Assembly: GCA_016713035.1 (NCBI GenBank)
Contig: JADJPW010000001.1
Coordinates: 682,001 to 746,000, forward strand
Length of the DNA: 64,000 nucleotides
Source of the DNA: Verrucomicrobiaceae bacterium
GTDB lineage: Bacteria; Verrucomicrobiota; Verrucomicrobiia; Verrucomicrobiales; Verrucomicrobiaceae
Direction of reading: 5' to 3'
Positions 54,264-62,744 of this stretch are shown piece by piece; positions within the stretch are counted from its first letter, which is position 1, and the number at the start of each line of letters is the position of its first letter. The notes under the pieces are model-generated. The model was not told where the DNA came from, did no database searches, and saw only the letters and a list, made by a program, of their open reading frames with translations. A program made the translations under genes and the position numbers.

Positions 54264-55016
54264 TCAGGCCAAGGCTGCACGTATGGCCTGATCCCATTTT
54301 TGAGCGCGGGCGGCAAAGGGCAGCGACTCATCCTGGTAGAGGATGCCGCGACTGACATTGATGAGCAGCGGCGCGGTGTGGTCACTGCCACGCAGAGCGG
54401 CTAAGTCGCCGCCTTGGGCTCCGAGACCGGGGATGAGGAGCGGCACATCGGGGATGCGTGTGAGCACGTCCGGTGCGGCATTGGTGAGTCCGACGACGAG
54501 TCCGGCCTGGGAGTGGCCTGCGGTCATGTCCGCGACGAGTTCGTAAATGTGCCGCTCTCCGGTTTTTTGCAGCTCGATGTCTTTGGCTCCAGGATTGGAG
54601 GTCACGCCGAGGAGGTAGATGCCTTTGTCGGTGTATTTGAGGAAGGGCTCCAGTGTGTCGCGGCCCATGTAGGGATTGAGTGTCACGGCATCTGCCCGCA
54701 GCACTTCAAAACAGGCCTTGGCGTAGTAGCCCTGTGTCTCGCCGATGTCGCCACGCTTCACATCGAGCACGGTGGGGATGTCCGCAGGGATGGCGGCCAT
54801 GATTTCTTCCAGCAGCTTGACGCCCTGCCAGCCTAGGGCCTCAAAGTAGGCGGCGTTCGGCTTGAAGGCGGCGGCGTAAGGCGCGGTTTGCTCGATGACG
54901 TCGAGAATCCAGCGCTTGGTGGAGTCGCTGGCGTCGGTGGCGCGGACATCGAGTCCGACGCAGAGATTGGAGCCAGTAGCGGCGATGCGGGCAGAGAGTT
55001 TTTCGACAAAGGTCAT
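54264..55016 (-). CDS. pyrF: Orotidine 5'-phosphate decarboxylase
   Basis: A 250-residue TIM-barrel enzyme for the last step of UMP synthesis. The start at 55016 (MTFVEKLSARIAATGSNLCV) matches the family; the frame upstream to 55238 is open but overlaps the divergent rsfS gene. The catalytic motif is VLDVKRGDIGETQGYYA near 90-105, with the Lys-Asp pair. Other blocks are NLCVGLDVRATD near the start, AFKPNAAYFEALGWQG, and IPGLGAQGGDLAALRG near 205. The motif spacing matches the type-2 (longer) PyrF lineage. Confidence 0.92.
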   Translation of the reverse strand: MTFVEKLSARIAATGSNLCVGLDVRATDASDSTKRWILDVIEQTAPYAAAFKPNAAYFEALGWQGVKLLEEIMAAIPADIPTVLDVKRGDIGETQGYYAKACFEVLRADAVTLNPYMGRDTLEPFLKYTDKGIYLLGVTSNPGAKDIELQKTGERHIYELVADMTAGHSQAGLVVGLTNAAPDVLTRIPDVPLLIPGLGAQGGDLAALRGSDHTAPLLINVSRGILYQDESLPFAARAQKWDQAIRAALA

Positions 55017-55167
55017 GAGCGGCTGTGCTATGAACGGATGATCTAGCGATTCAAGGCGCAAGGTGATGCAGATTGCGAGGGCTTGTGGGGCGATACCGCG
55101 TAAAAGTCCTGTCATTGCCGCGCATTCCGTGCTTATGGCTGGAATCCCGTAACTGAAAAACTCCCAC

Positions 55168-55701
55168 ATGCACGACCTAGACATCGCCCGCGCCTGCGCC
55201 GCCTTTGCAGACGACAAAAAAGCCGAAAACATCCGCATTCTCGATCTACGCGGCCTTTCCCCCGTGAATGACTACTTCGTGCTGTGCAGCGCGATGTCCG
55301 CCCCGCAGCTTCGTGCTGTGCGTGACCATATCGAGGATGAGATGAAGGAGCATCATAAGCAGCGCCCACTCTACCGCGATGGCACCTACGACAGCCAGTG
55401 GATGATCCTCGATTACGGCAATGTGATGGTGCACATCCTCTCCCCGGAAAAGCGTGAGTACTACTCTCTGGAGGAGCTCTGGGGCGATGCGACGGAGCTG
55501 GCACTCACTGAGGATGCGCCTGCGCCAGAGCCACGTCCGAAGCGTGAGCGTCCGAAACGCGAAAAACGGGCAAAAAAGCCCGCTACAAAGAAATTCGCCC
55601 AACGCTCTGCCAAGTCGTCCAAATCGACCAAGGCCCCAAAAGCGAAAAAAGCTGCTAAATCGGCCAAACCGAAGCCCCAGGCAAAAAAAGCGGCCAAGTA
55701 A
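55168..55701 (+). CDS. rsfS: Ribosome silencing factor RsfS with a lysine-rich tail
   Basis: A 177-residue protein. Residues 1-115 are the RsfS/YbeB/Iojap domain (AENIRILDLRGLSPVNDYFV, then YDSQWMILDYGNVMVHILSP and REYYSLEELWGDATEL). It binds L14 on the large subunit and stops subunit joining under nutrient shortage. The last 60 residues are extremely basic, rich in Lys, Ala and Pro (KKAAKSAKPKPQAKKAAK), resembling histone H1-like tails. Normal RsfS lacks this, being about 105-120 residues. The tail might add RNA or DNA binding. The gene is divergent from pyrF. Confidence 0.92.
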   Translation: MHDLDIARACAAFADDKKAENIRILDLRGLSPVNDYFVLCSAMSAPQLRAVRDHIEDEMKEHHKQRPLYRDGTYDSQWMILDYGNVMVHILSPEKREYYSLEELWGDATELALTEDAPAPEPRPKRERPKREKRAKKPATKKFAQRSAKSSKSTKAPKAKKAAKSAKPKPQAKKAAK

Positions 55702-55742
55702 GGCATGAGCTGAACGAATAAGGACGTTTTGGATTCACTGCC

Positions 55743-56984
55743 ATGAATCGCTCCTTGCTCCTTCTCCTCACTCTTTGCCCTTCGCTTGCCGTTTTTGCGG
55801 ATCATTGGCCCATGTGGCGCGGTGCCAATGGGGATGGCACCTGCTCCGAGTCCAATCTGCCTCTGAAATGGAGCCAGACAGAGAATGTCCAGTGGAAGGT
55901 GGCTCTGCCAGATCGCGGCAATAGCACTCCGGTGGTCTGGGGCGAGAAGGTCTTCGTCACGCAAGCTATCGAGAAAGAGGGCAAGCGGCTCCTGCTGTGC
56001 TTTGATCGCAAAACTGGCCGCCAGCTTTGGGATGCAGGCATCCTCTATAAGGAACCTGAGCTGACTCACGGCACCAATCCCTACTGCGCGGCCTCCCCCG
56101 CGACGGATGGTGAGCGTGTGATCGTCTTCCACGCCTCTGCGGGTGTGTTTTGCTACGACATGAATGGCAAGGAGCTGTGGAAGCGCACCGACTTGGGCAA
56201 GCAGCACCACATTTGGGGCAATGGCACCTCTCCCGTGCTCGCTGGCGACCGCGTGTTCCTCAATTTCGGTCCCGGAGAGAAAACGGTGCTTTACTGCTTC
56301 GATAAAAAAACCGGCAAAACACTCTGGGAGCATGCGGAACCCGGCGGTGCGAGCGGTGAAGGAGCCAATAAGCAATGGCTGGGCTCCTGGAGTGATCCGC
56401 TCCTGCGCAAGATCGACTCACACTATGAGTTGTTGATGACTTACCCTGGCCGTGCCTGCGCCTTTGATCCTATGAGTGGGCAAGAACTCTGGACCTGCGG
56501 CGGACTCACGAAGTTGGTCTATAACTCGCCGCTCTATACCGATGGCATGATGGTGGCGATGAGCGGCTACAATGGAGCTGCCCTCGCAGTGAAGCCCGGA
56601 GGCAAAGGGGATGTGACTGAGAAAAGCCGCCTCTGGCATCTGCCAAAGGTAAGCCAACGCATCGGCAGCGGTGTCTTGCACGGTGGCTATCACTACATCC
56701 TCAGCGATGGTGGCATCGTGGAGTGCCGCAATCTGAAAACCGGCGAGATGGTCTTTAATGAACGCCTCAAAGGCCAGAACTGGTCATCCCTAGTGCTCAC
56801 TGCGGATGGTCTTTGCTACGCCGCGAACCAGATCGGCGATTGCCACATTTTTAAAGCCGCTCCGAAGTATGAACTGGTCGCGACCAACTCACTGGGTGAA
56901 AAGATCATCGGTTCCATCGCCGTGAGCGACGGCCAGCTCTTCATCCGTGGATATAAGAACCTGTGGTGCATCGGCAAGAAGTAG
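55743..56984 (+). CDS. Exported PQQ-like beta-propeller protein
   Basis: A 413-residue protein with a signal peptide ending AVFADHWP. The mature part has repeated PQQ-type beta-propeller strands: QWKVALPDRGNSTPVVWGEK, RLLLCFDRKTGRQLWDAGIL, GVFCYDMNGKELWKRTDLGK, VLYCFDKKTGKTLWEHAEPG and ACAFDPMSGQELWTCGGLTK. The opening WPMWRGANGDGTCSESNLPL is common in planctomycete and verrucomicrobial secreted PQQ-repeat proteins. Such proteins can be dehydrogenases or structural propellers. No catalytic Asp or Glu for PQQ chemistry can be assigned confidently. It is followed by the map gene in convergent orientation. Confidence 0.85.
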   Translation: MNRSLLLLLTLCPSLAVFADHWPMWRGANGDGTCSESNLPLKWSQTENVQWKVALPDRGNSTPVVWGEKVFVTQAIEKEGKRLLLCFDRKTGRQLWDAGILYKEPELTHGTNPYCAASPATDGERVIVFHASAGVFCYDMNGKELWKRTDLGKQHHIWGNGTSPVLAGDRVFLNFGPGEKTVLYCFDKKTGKTLWEHAEPGGASGEGANKQWLGSWSDPLLRKIDSHYELLMTYPGRACAFDPMSGQELWTCGGLTKLVYNSPLYTDGMMVAMSGYNGAALAVKPGGKGDVTEKSRLWHLPKVSQRIGSGVLHGGYHYILSDGGIVECRNLKTGEMVFNERLKGQNWSSLVLTADGLCYAANQIGDCHIFKAAPKYELVATNSLGEKIIGSIAVSDGQLFIRGYKNLWCIGKK

Positions 56985-57026
56985 GGCCTTTGCCAGAATC
57001 TCTAGGTTTCATTCAACCGGTGCCTG

Positions 57027-57857
57027 TTACGGCCAGAGGGCGCTGATGGGCTGGGGTGTGAGATCGGCCACGCCCTGTGGGAACATGCGCTTGCGGTAGG
57101 TGAGGATCTCCGGCTCATCTGGGGTGATGAGGACGACGTGCTCGTAGTGGCTGCTGGGCTTGCGGTCGGTGGCGATGACGGTCCACTTGTCTTCCAGGAT
57201 GCGAGTCTTTTCGGTGCCCATGTTGATCATGGGCTCGATGGCGAGAGTCATGCCGGCTTTCAGCCGTGGGCGTTCACCTTTTTTGCCGTAGTTGGGCACT
57301 TGGGGGTCCTCGTGCAGCTTACGACCGACTCCGTGACCGACGAATTCACGCACGACATAGTAGCCATATTGGCTGACGTGGTGCTCGACGCTGTGGCAGA
57401 GATCCCCGAGCATCCATCCATCACGGGCAAATTTGATGGCATTGTGGAGGGACTCCTCGGTCGCCGCCATGAGGTGGAGGGTCTCTTTGGCGACGTTTCC
57501 TACGGGGACGGTAAGGGCATTGTCTCCGACCCAGCCATCACGGTAGATGCCGATGTCGATTTTGACGATGTCGCCATCCTGAATGACACGAGGACCACCG
57601 ATGCCGTGGACGACTTCTTCGTTGATGGAGATGCAGATGTTCCCCGGAAACTGGCGGTAACCGAGGAAGGCACTGGTGCAGCCACTGGCCTTCATCTCAG
57701 CAGCTGCAAAGCGGTCTATCTGCGCGGTGGTGGCACCAGCGTGGACTTCGGCTGCGGTTTTGAGCAAGATGTCGCGAGCGAGTTGGCCAGCCTTTCGGAT
57801 GCAATTCTGCTGGTGACCGTGACGGATGGGGATGTTCCCCGATTTAGCGAGTGCCAT
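57027..57857 (-). CDS. map: Methionine aminopeptidase, type I
   Basis: A 276-residue metalloenzyme that removes initiator Met from nascent proteins. The start at 57857 (MALAKSGNIPIRHGHQQNCI) lies 17 bases after the secY stop; an ATG at 57878 overlaps secY. Ligands: Asp in VKIDIGIYRDGWVGDNA (two Asp), His in REFVGHGVGRKLHEDP, Glu in TLAIEPMINM, and Glu in HYEHVVLITPDEPE. Length and order match type I bacterial enzymes. Its place behind secY continues the spc operon, as in many bacteria, where map often ends the cluster. Confidence 0.94.
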   Translation of the reverse strand: MALAKSGNIPIRHGHQQNCIRKAGQLARDILLKTAAEVHAGATTAQIDRFAAAEMKASGCTSAFLGYRQFPGNICISINEEVVHGIGGPRVIQDGDIVKIDIGIYRDGWVGDNALTVPVGNVAKETLHLMAATEESLHNAIKFARDGWMLGDLCHSVEHHVSQYGYYVVREFVGHGVGRKLHEDPQVPNYGKKGERPRLKAGMTLAIEPMINMGTEKTRILEDKWTVIATDRKPSSHYEHVVLITPDEPEILTYRKRMFPQGVADLTPQPISALWP

Positions 57858-57874
57858 GAGCCTTGAGAAAATGC

Positions 57875-59376
57875 TCACTTATTGATGAGGTAGCTAGTAA
57901 TCGCCACGAGGACGATGACGGCGATACCAAGCCAGAGCCAAACAATGGTGGTGGAGTCCACCACTTTGCCAGTCTGCTGGAGGCGGTCGAAACGGCCACG
58001 GATGCGACCTTTTTTGAGGAAGCCATCATAGTGACTCTGAAGCAGGTGTGTTTCGACCTGGCGCATGACGTCAAGCACGACACCGACGAGGATGAGTAGG
58101 CTGGTGCCACCGAAGAACTGGGCGGCGCTGGAGGAGATGCCGAGCCAGGAACCGACGAGCAGAGGCAGGAGGTAGAGTCCCGTGAGGAAAGCTGCCCCCG
58201 CAAAGGTGAGACGGCTCATGGTGAAGTCGAGGAAGTCCGAAGTGGGCTTACCAGGGCGGATGCCGGCGATGTAGCCGCCGCTCTTTTTGAGGTCCTCGCT
58301 GATCTGGAAGGCTGGAACATGGTGGCGACCCAGAAGTAGCTGAAGAAGAAGATGAGGATGGCAGAGATGATGTAGCTACTCCAACCGGTGCTGACAAAAA
58401 TGGAGAGGCGCTGAATCCAATCCACATCCTTAAAGATGGAGGCAAGGATGCTGCTGGGGAAGAGTAGGATGGCCTGGGCGAAGATGATGGGCATCACGCC
58501 GGAATAATTGATCTTCAGTGGCAGATACTGGGTCTGTCCGCCGACCATTTTGTTGCCCATGACGCGTTTTGCATAGGTGATGGCGATGCGGCGAGTAGCC
58601 TGGGTAAGGGCGATGACGCCGGCAATCACGATAATCATGAAGCCGACAAGAAGGACGAGGGTTAATCCACTGGAGGCCGTGGCGTTTTCGCCGCTGACGT
58701 AGGTTTTCCAGACCTGAATGAAGGCACCTGGGAGGTCCGAGACGATGTTGACGCAAATCAGGATGGAGACGCCATTGCCGATGCCGCGCTCAGTGATCTG
58801 CTCACCGAGCCACATCATGAACATGGTGCCAGCGGTGATGGTGATGACCGCAGGGATGATGAAGGTGATCCAGCCGTAATTCGGGATAAGCGGGCGGCCC
58901 ATTTTGGCGATGGTATCACCGAGTCCCTGCATGAGGTAATTCCGATCTGGATCTGCCAAGGAGCTGACGAGCAAGTAGGCCTGAAAGACGCAAAGAACAA
59001 TGGTGGCGACGCGGGTGTATTGCGTGATTTTTTGACGACCACCTTCTTCACGGGCGAGTTTGGTCAGCGGTGGCCACACAGCAGTAAGGAGCTGAAGCAT
59101 GATGCTGGCCGAAATGTAGGGCATGATGCCAAGGGCAAAGATGGCGCAGTTCTGCAAACCACCGCCGGAGAAGATGTTGAGCAGGGCGGCGACTTGGGCA
59201 CCGGCGCTGCTGGTGTTTTCTGAGGCGTCTTTGATCCACTGACCGAGGACGCCAGGGTCGATGCCGGGGAGAGTGATCTGGGTGCCGATGCGCACGATCA
59301 CGATCATGGCGAGCGTGAAGAGGATGCGGGAACGCAGCTCGGGGACTTTGAAGCTGTTTGCGAATGCGGAGATCAT
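57875..59376 (-). CDS. secY: Protein translocase subunit SecY (one-base frameshift)
   Basis: The main channel subunit of the Sec translocon, about 500 residues and ten helices if one base is restored. The first frame (59376 to about 58305) contains SecY signatures ASIMLQLLTAVWPPLTKLAR, a second-helix block GLQNCAIFALGIMPYI, and GIGNGVSILICVN. It ends falsely in a basic run. The second frame (about 58300 to 57875) continues with SEDLKKSGGYIAGIRPGKPT and TGLYLLPLLVGSWLGISSSA. One C appears to be missing near cttccagatc at 58305. Loss of secY is lethal, so this is most likely a sequence error. It lies between rplO and map in the usual order. Confidence 0.9.
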
Positions 59377-59488
59377 GGGCGGTTGGCTGCTTGATGCGGT
59401 GATGGGCCTGCTTCCTGCGGCAGCGGGGCGCTGCGGGAAACCGGCCCATCACGGTGAGTGGTTGGTTTAAAAGTTCGAGAGGTGGAGT

Positions 59489-59932
59489 TTAAGCGGCGAT
59501 GCTGCCACCAGCCTTCTCGATCTTCTCACGGGCCGCGGCGGAGACTTTTGCGCCCTGGATCGTGAGTTTCCGGCTGATGTCGCCGGTGCCGAGAATTTTG
59601 ATGATGTCGCAGTTACGGGAGACGAGGCCTACGGTGCGAAGAGCGGCTTCATCGACGGTGGTGCCGTCTTCAAAGGCGTCATTGAGTTCGCCGACATTCA
59701 CGATCTCGATCGCATCCTGGAAAAGAGCGTTATTGAAGCCTTTTTTCGGGAGTCGGCGATGCATCGGCATCTGACCGCCTTCGAATCCGGGGCGGATACC
59801 GCGACCAGAACGGGCCATCTGACCTTTGTTGCCTTTGCAGGATGTTTTGCCGTGGCCGGAGCTTTCTCCGCAGCCGATGCGCTTACGACGCTTGCGAGCG
59901 CCGGGGCGATTGGTGGTGTCTTGAAGTTGCAT
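59489..59932 (-). CDS. rplO: 50S ribosomal protein L15 (uL15)
   Basis: A 147-residue protein of the large subunit. The start is MQLQDTTNRPGARKRRKRIG, followed by the L15 block GCGESSGHGKTSCKGNKGQM and RPGFEGGQMPMHRRLPKKGF, all highly conserved. The C-terminal half gives AKVSAAAREKIEKAGGSI. It lies between rpsE and secY as in the standard spc operon, but without rpmD (L30) between rpsE and rplO. Confidence 0.96.
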   Translation of the reverse strand: MQLQDTTNRPGARKRRKRIGCGESSGHGKTSCKGNKGQMARSGRGIRPGFEGGQMPMHRRLPKKGFNNALFQDAIEIVNVGELNDAFEDGTTVDEAALRTVGLVSRNCDIIKILGTGDISRKLTIQGAKVSAAAREKIEKAGGSIAA

Positions 59933-59967
59933 GTCGATTTGAAAATTAAGAGGGTGATACTAGTGGC

Positions 59968-60555
59968 TTAGAGAGCCTTTTGGCGTGGCTGACGGCCGCG
60001 TGCGCGGAGGATTTCGTCTGGCAGACGCAGGGTGCTGAGGGCGTGCAGAGTAGCCTTGACGATGTTGGCGTGGTTGGAGGAGCCGAGGGACTTCCCGATC
60101 ACGTCTTTGACACCGACGCACTCGAGCACGGCGCGGGCAGCACCACCAGCGATGATACCTGTACCTGGGGATGCAGGCTTGAGCATGAGGTAGCCACCGC
60201 CATGATCGCCGATGGTTTCATGCGGGATCGTGCCATTGGTGATGTTGTAGGTCACCATGTTTTTGCGGGAGCTTTCAGTGGCCTTCTTGATGGCGTCTGC
60301 CACTTCGTTAGCTTTACCGAATCCCCAGCCGACTTTACCCTTTTGGTCGCCGACGACGACAAGAGCACTGAAGCTGAAGCGGCGGCCGCCTTTGACGACT
60401 TTCGCGCATCGGTTGATGTGAACCACTTTTTCGATGGTGTCGCTGGCGGGACGCTCGCGGTCACCACGCTCACGGGGTGTGAAAACGGGTGCGGCGGCCT
60501 CGGCGGAGACTTCGACTTCTTCGGTAACGACGGGCGCTTCTATTTCGGTGGCCAT
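59968..60555 (-). CDS. rpsE: 30S ribosomal protein S5 (uS5)
   Basis: A 195-residue protein. The start at 60555 (MATEIEAPVVTEEVEVSAEA) is preferred; the open frame to 60594 overlaps the rplR region. The S5 N-terminal domain (EKVVHINRCAKVVKGGRRFS) and C-terminal domain (SPGTGIIAGGAARAVLECVG and LGSSNHANIVKATLHALSTL) are complete. An acidic N-terminal extension of about 45 residues (EVEVSAEAAAPVFTPRERGD) precedes the core, longer than in E. coli. It sits between rplR and rplO. Confidence 0.96.
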   Translation of the reverse strand: MATEIEAPVVTEEVEVSAEAAAPVFTPRERGDRERPASDTIEKVVHINRCAKVVKGGRRFSFSALVVVGDQKGKVGWGFGKANEVADAIKKATESSRKNMVTYNITNGTIPHETIGDHGGGYLMLKPASPGTGIIAGGAARAVLECVGVKDVIGKSLGSSNHANIVKATLHALSTLRLPDEILRARGRQPRQKAL

Positions 60556-60597
60556 ACAGTTAGTTGAGGGGAAAAGAGAGAGATGAGGGAACAAGGA

Positions 60598-60954
60598 TTA
60601 AAACTGGAGGCCTTTTTCACGGGCGGCATCAGCAAGAGCTTTCACCTTGCCGTGGAATGTGAATCCTGCGCGGTCAAAAACGACGGATTTGATGTTTTTA
60701 GCAAGAAGGCGCTCGGCGATAGCTGCACCGACCTTGGTCGCATGGGAGCAGTTTGCCTTGCCAGCACCGTAACCTTTTTCCTTGGTGGAAGCGGATACAA
60801 GCGTCTTGCCAGCCTCGTCGTCGATGACTTGGGCATACACGTTGGTGTTGGAGAAGTAAACAGCGAGGCGGGGGCGCTGGGCGGTGCCGCCAAGTTTGCG
60901 GCGAATGCGCCGATGGATGGTAGCGCGGATGGCTTTGCGATTTTGAGTGGCCAT
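60598..60954 (-). CDS. rplR: 50S ribosomal protein L18 (uL18)
   Basis: A 118-residue protein that binds 5S rRNA. It shows RIRRKLGGTAQRPRLAVYFS, NTNVYAQVIDDEAGKTLVSA, and the C-terminal block KSVVFDRAGFTFHGKVKALA ending AAREKGLQF. The length is normal. Position between rplF and rpsE follows the standard order. Confidence 0.96.
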   Translation of the reverse strand: MATQNRKAIRATIHRRIRRKLGGTAQRPRLAVYFSNTNVYAQVIDDEAGKTLVSASTKEKGYGAGKANCSHATKVGAAIAERLLAKNIKSVVFDRAGFTFHGKVKALADAAREKGLQF

Positions 60955-60984
60955 GATGGTCTGCGGGCGAAAAATTGGAGGGGG

Positions 60985-61524
60985 TTACTTGACGGATTTG
61001 CCAGCTTTGCGGCGGATGTATTCACCGACGTAGCGGACGCCCTTGGCCTTATAAGGCTCAGGCGGATAATAGGCACGGATGTCAGCAGCGAGCTGCCCGA
61101 CCACCTGCTTGTCGATGCCTTCGATGGCGATCTTGGTATTTTCAGTGACCGTCACCTTCACACCTTTGGGGATGGGATGCAGGCGGTCATGGCTCTGACC
61201 GAGCTGAAGGTCGATATTGCTGCCTTTGACAGCAGCACGGAAACCCACGCCGTGGATTTCCAGGTTACGCGTGTAACCCTGGCTGACACCGATGATCATA
61301 TTGCAAATCAGGCGCTGCGTGGTGCCGTGGAGAGCACGGACAACACGATCTTCGGAGTCACGGGTGACGCTGATGGTTTGAGCATCACCATTGACGGTGA
61401 CACCACGGGGGAGAGCCCAAGCGAGTTCGCCTTTGGGGCCTTTGACCTGGACAACACGATCGTCGCCGATTTTGACGGTGACTTTGTCAGGGATAGAGAT
61501 GGGGAGTTTGCCGACGCGGGACAT
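60985..61524 (-). CDS. rplF: 50S ribosomal protein L6 (uL6)
   Basis: A 179-residue protein near the factor-binding site of the large subunit. It shows MSRVGKLPISIPDKVTVKIG, VQVKGPKGELAWALPRGVTV, LEIHGVGFRAAVKGSNIDLQ and the C-terminal signature PPEPYKAKGVRYVGEYIRRK with AGKSVK. It is complete and in the standard place between rpsH and rplR. Confidence 0.96.
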   Translation of the reverse strand: MSRVGKLPISIPDKVTVKIGDDRVVQVKGPKGELAWALPRGVTVNGDAQTISVTRDSEDRVVRALHGTTQRLICNMIIGVSQGYTRNLEIHGVGFRAAVKGSNIDLQLGQSHDRLHPIPKGVKVTVTENTKIAIEGIDKQVVGQLAADIRAYYPPEPYKAKGVRYVGEYIRRKAGKSVK

Positions 61525-61560
61525 GGTAAAATGGATTCCGTTAGGTGTTTCAGATCAGGT

Positions 61561-61953
61561 TTACCAAATGGTGGCGAGGAGTTCGCCGCCGATCTTGGCC
61601 TTGCGGGCACGGGAGCCAGTCATGACGCCGCGTGATGTGGAAAGGATGGAAATACCCAGGCCACCGAGGACGCGGGGAATTTCATCACAGGAGACATACT
61701 GGCGCAGACCCGGGCTGGAGACACGCTTGAGGTTGCGGATGACAGGAGTGTTGTCCTCCGTGTATTTGAGCTTGAGCTTGAGCTTCGGGTGGGCACCAGA
61801 AGTGTCCACTTCGTAGCCCCAGATGTAGCCTTCTTCCTGTAGGATACGGGAAAGCTCAGCTTTCATTTTGGAGAAAGGGGCCAAAATTTGCTCCTGGCCG
61901 GCGGCGAGGCCGTTGCGGATGCGGGTGAGGAAATCAGAAATCGGGTCAGTCAT
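61561..61953 (-). CDS. rpsH: 30S ribosomal protein S8 (uS8)
   Basis: A 130-residue primary 16S-binding protein and, in several bacteria, the spc operon autoregulator. It shows MTDPISDFLTRIRNGLAAGQ, the middle KYTEDNTPVIRNLKRVSSPG and the C-terminal GLGISILSTSRGVMTGSRAR with KIGGELLATIW. It follows rplE after 39 bases. No rpsN (S14) lies between them, unlike the usual order. Confidence 0.96.
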   Translation of the reverse strand: MTDPISDFLTRIRNGLAAGQEQILAPFSKMKAELSRILQEEGYIWGYEVDTSGAHPKLKLKLKYTEDNTPVIRNLKRVSSPGLRQYVSCDEIPRVLGGLGISILSTSRGVMTGSRARKAKIGGELLATIW

Positions 61954-61992
61954 GACGTGGCGTAGGGTCCGTGGTTATTTCAGTGTGTAATA

Positions 61993-62594
61993 TTATGCCT
62001 GCTGGCTGCTTTGTGCAGCGGACTCAGCCGCAGCGTCATCGCTCTTCTTCTTGCCCATAGCGCGGAAGGGCATACCGAGTGCGCGGAGCATTTCACGCGC
62101 ATGATCGTCATTCTGAGTCGTGGTGACAAAGGTGATGTCAAAACCGAGCGTGCGCTTGATTTTATCGAGCTCGATTTCAGGGAAGATCGACTGATCGGTG
62201 ATGCCCAGAGTATAATTGCCACGACCATCAAATGCACGGGGAGCAACACCACGGAAGTCACGGATACGAGGCACCGCCGTGCGGACCAGACGCATCAGGA
62301 AGTCATACATCTTATTGCCACGCAGCGTGACTTTGACGCCAACATTCTCACCCTCACGGAGCTTGAAGTTAGCGATAGCCTTCTTCGACTGGGTGATGAC
62401 AGGCTTTTGACCAGTGATGAGCTGAACTTCGTTCACAGCATCTTCGATAGCCTGCTTACGTTCACCCTGACTGCCGACAGAGCAATTGATGACGATTTCT
62501 CCAGGCGGGGGACTTCGTGGATATTGGTGACGCCGAGTTGTGTTTTAAGTTCGGCGATTTTTTGCTTGTACAGCGTTTTGAGAGCGGGCTCCAT
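61993..62594 (-). CDS. rplE: 50S ribosomal protein L5 (uL5), one-base frameshift
   Basis: The full protein is about 200 residues from the ATG at 62594 (MEPALKTLYKQKIAELKTQL). The first frame runs through NIHEVPRLEK and then shifts; the second, from about 62495, gives IVINCSVGSQ-type coding, then NEVQLITGQKPVITQSKKAI, NKMYDFLMRLVRTAVPRIRD and FVTTTQNDDHAREMLRALGM. One A appears to be missing in gagaaatcg near 62496. The gene is essential, so an assembly error is likely. The C-terminus has an extra 20 Ala/Ser/Gln-rich residues. A purine-rich aaaggagg lies about 19 bases upstream of the start. An ISAs1-like element begins 144 bases upstream. Confidence 0.9.
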
Positions 62595-62738
62595 GATTCA
62601 GTGGTGTTCTGCGCCTCCTTTCCTTCGAGGTCCGGCAGGGATTGCCGACACAGTGATCGAGGGGGGAGGCAGGGGGCCGCGATGGTGGCGAGTGCGCCGC
62701 CATGCGCAACCTTCTTTTTCAAGTTTTTCACAATTGGC
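62595..62738 (-). other. Region between rplE and the ISAs1-family element
   Basis: About 144 bases upstream of rplE on its own strand. No coding match to rplX (L24), which usually precedes rplE, is seen. A purine-rich aaaggagg is near 62613-62620. If the IS element separates rplE from the rest of the operon, this stretch, or the element's outward end, must provide the promoter. No clear -35/-10 pair was identified by eye. Confidence 0.45.
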
Positions 62739-62744
62739 CAGGGC

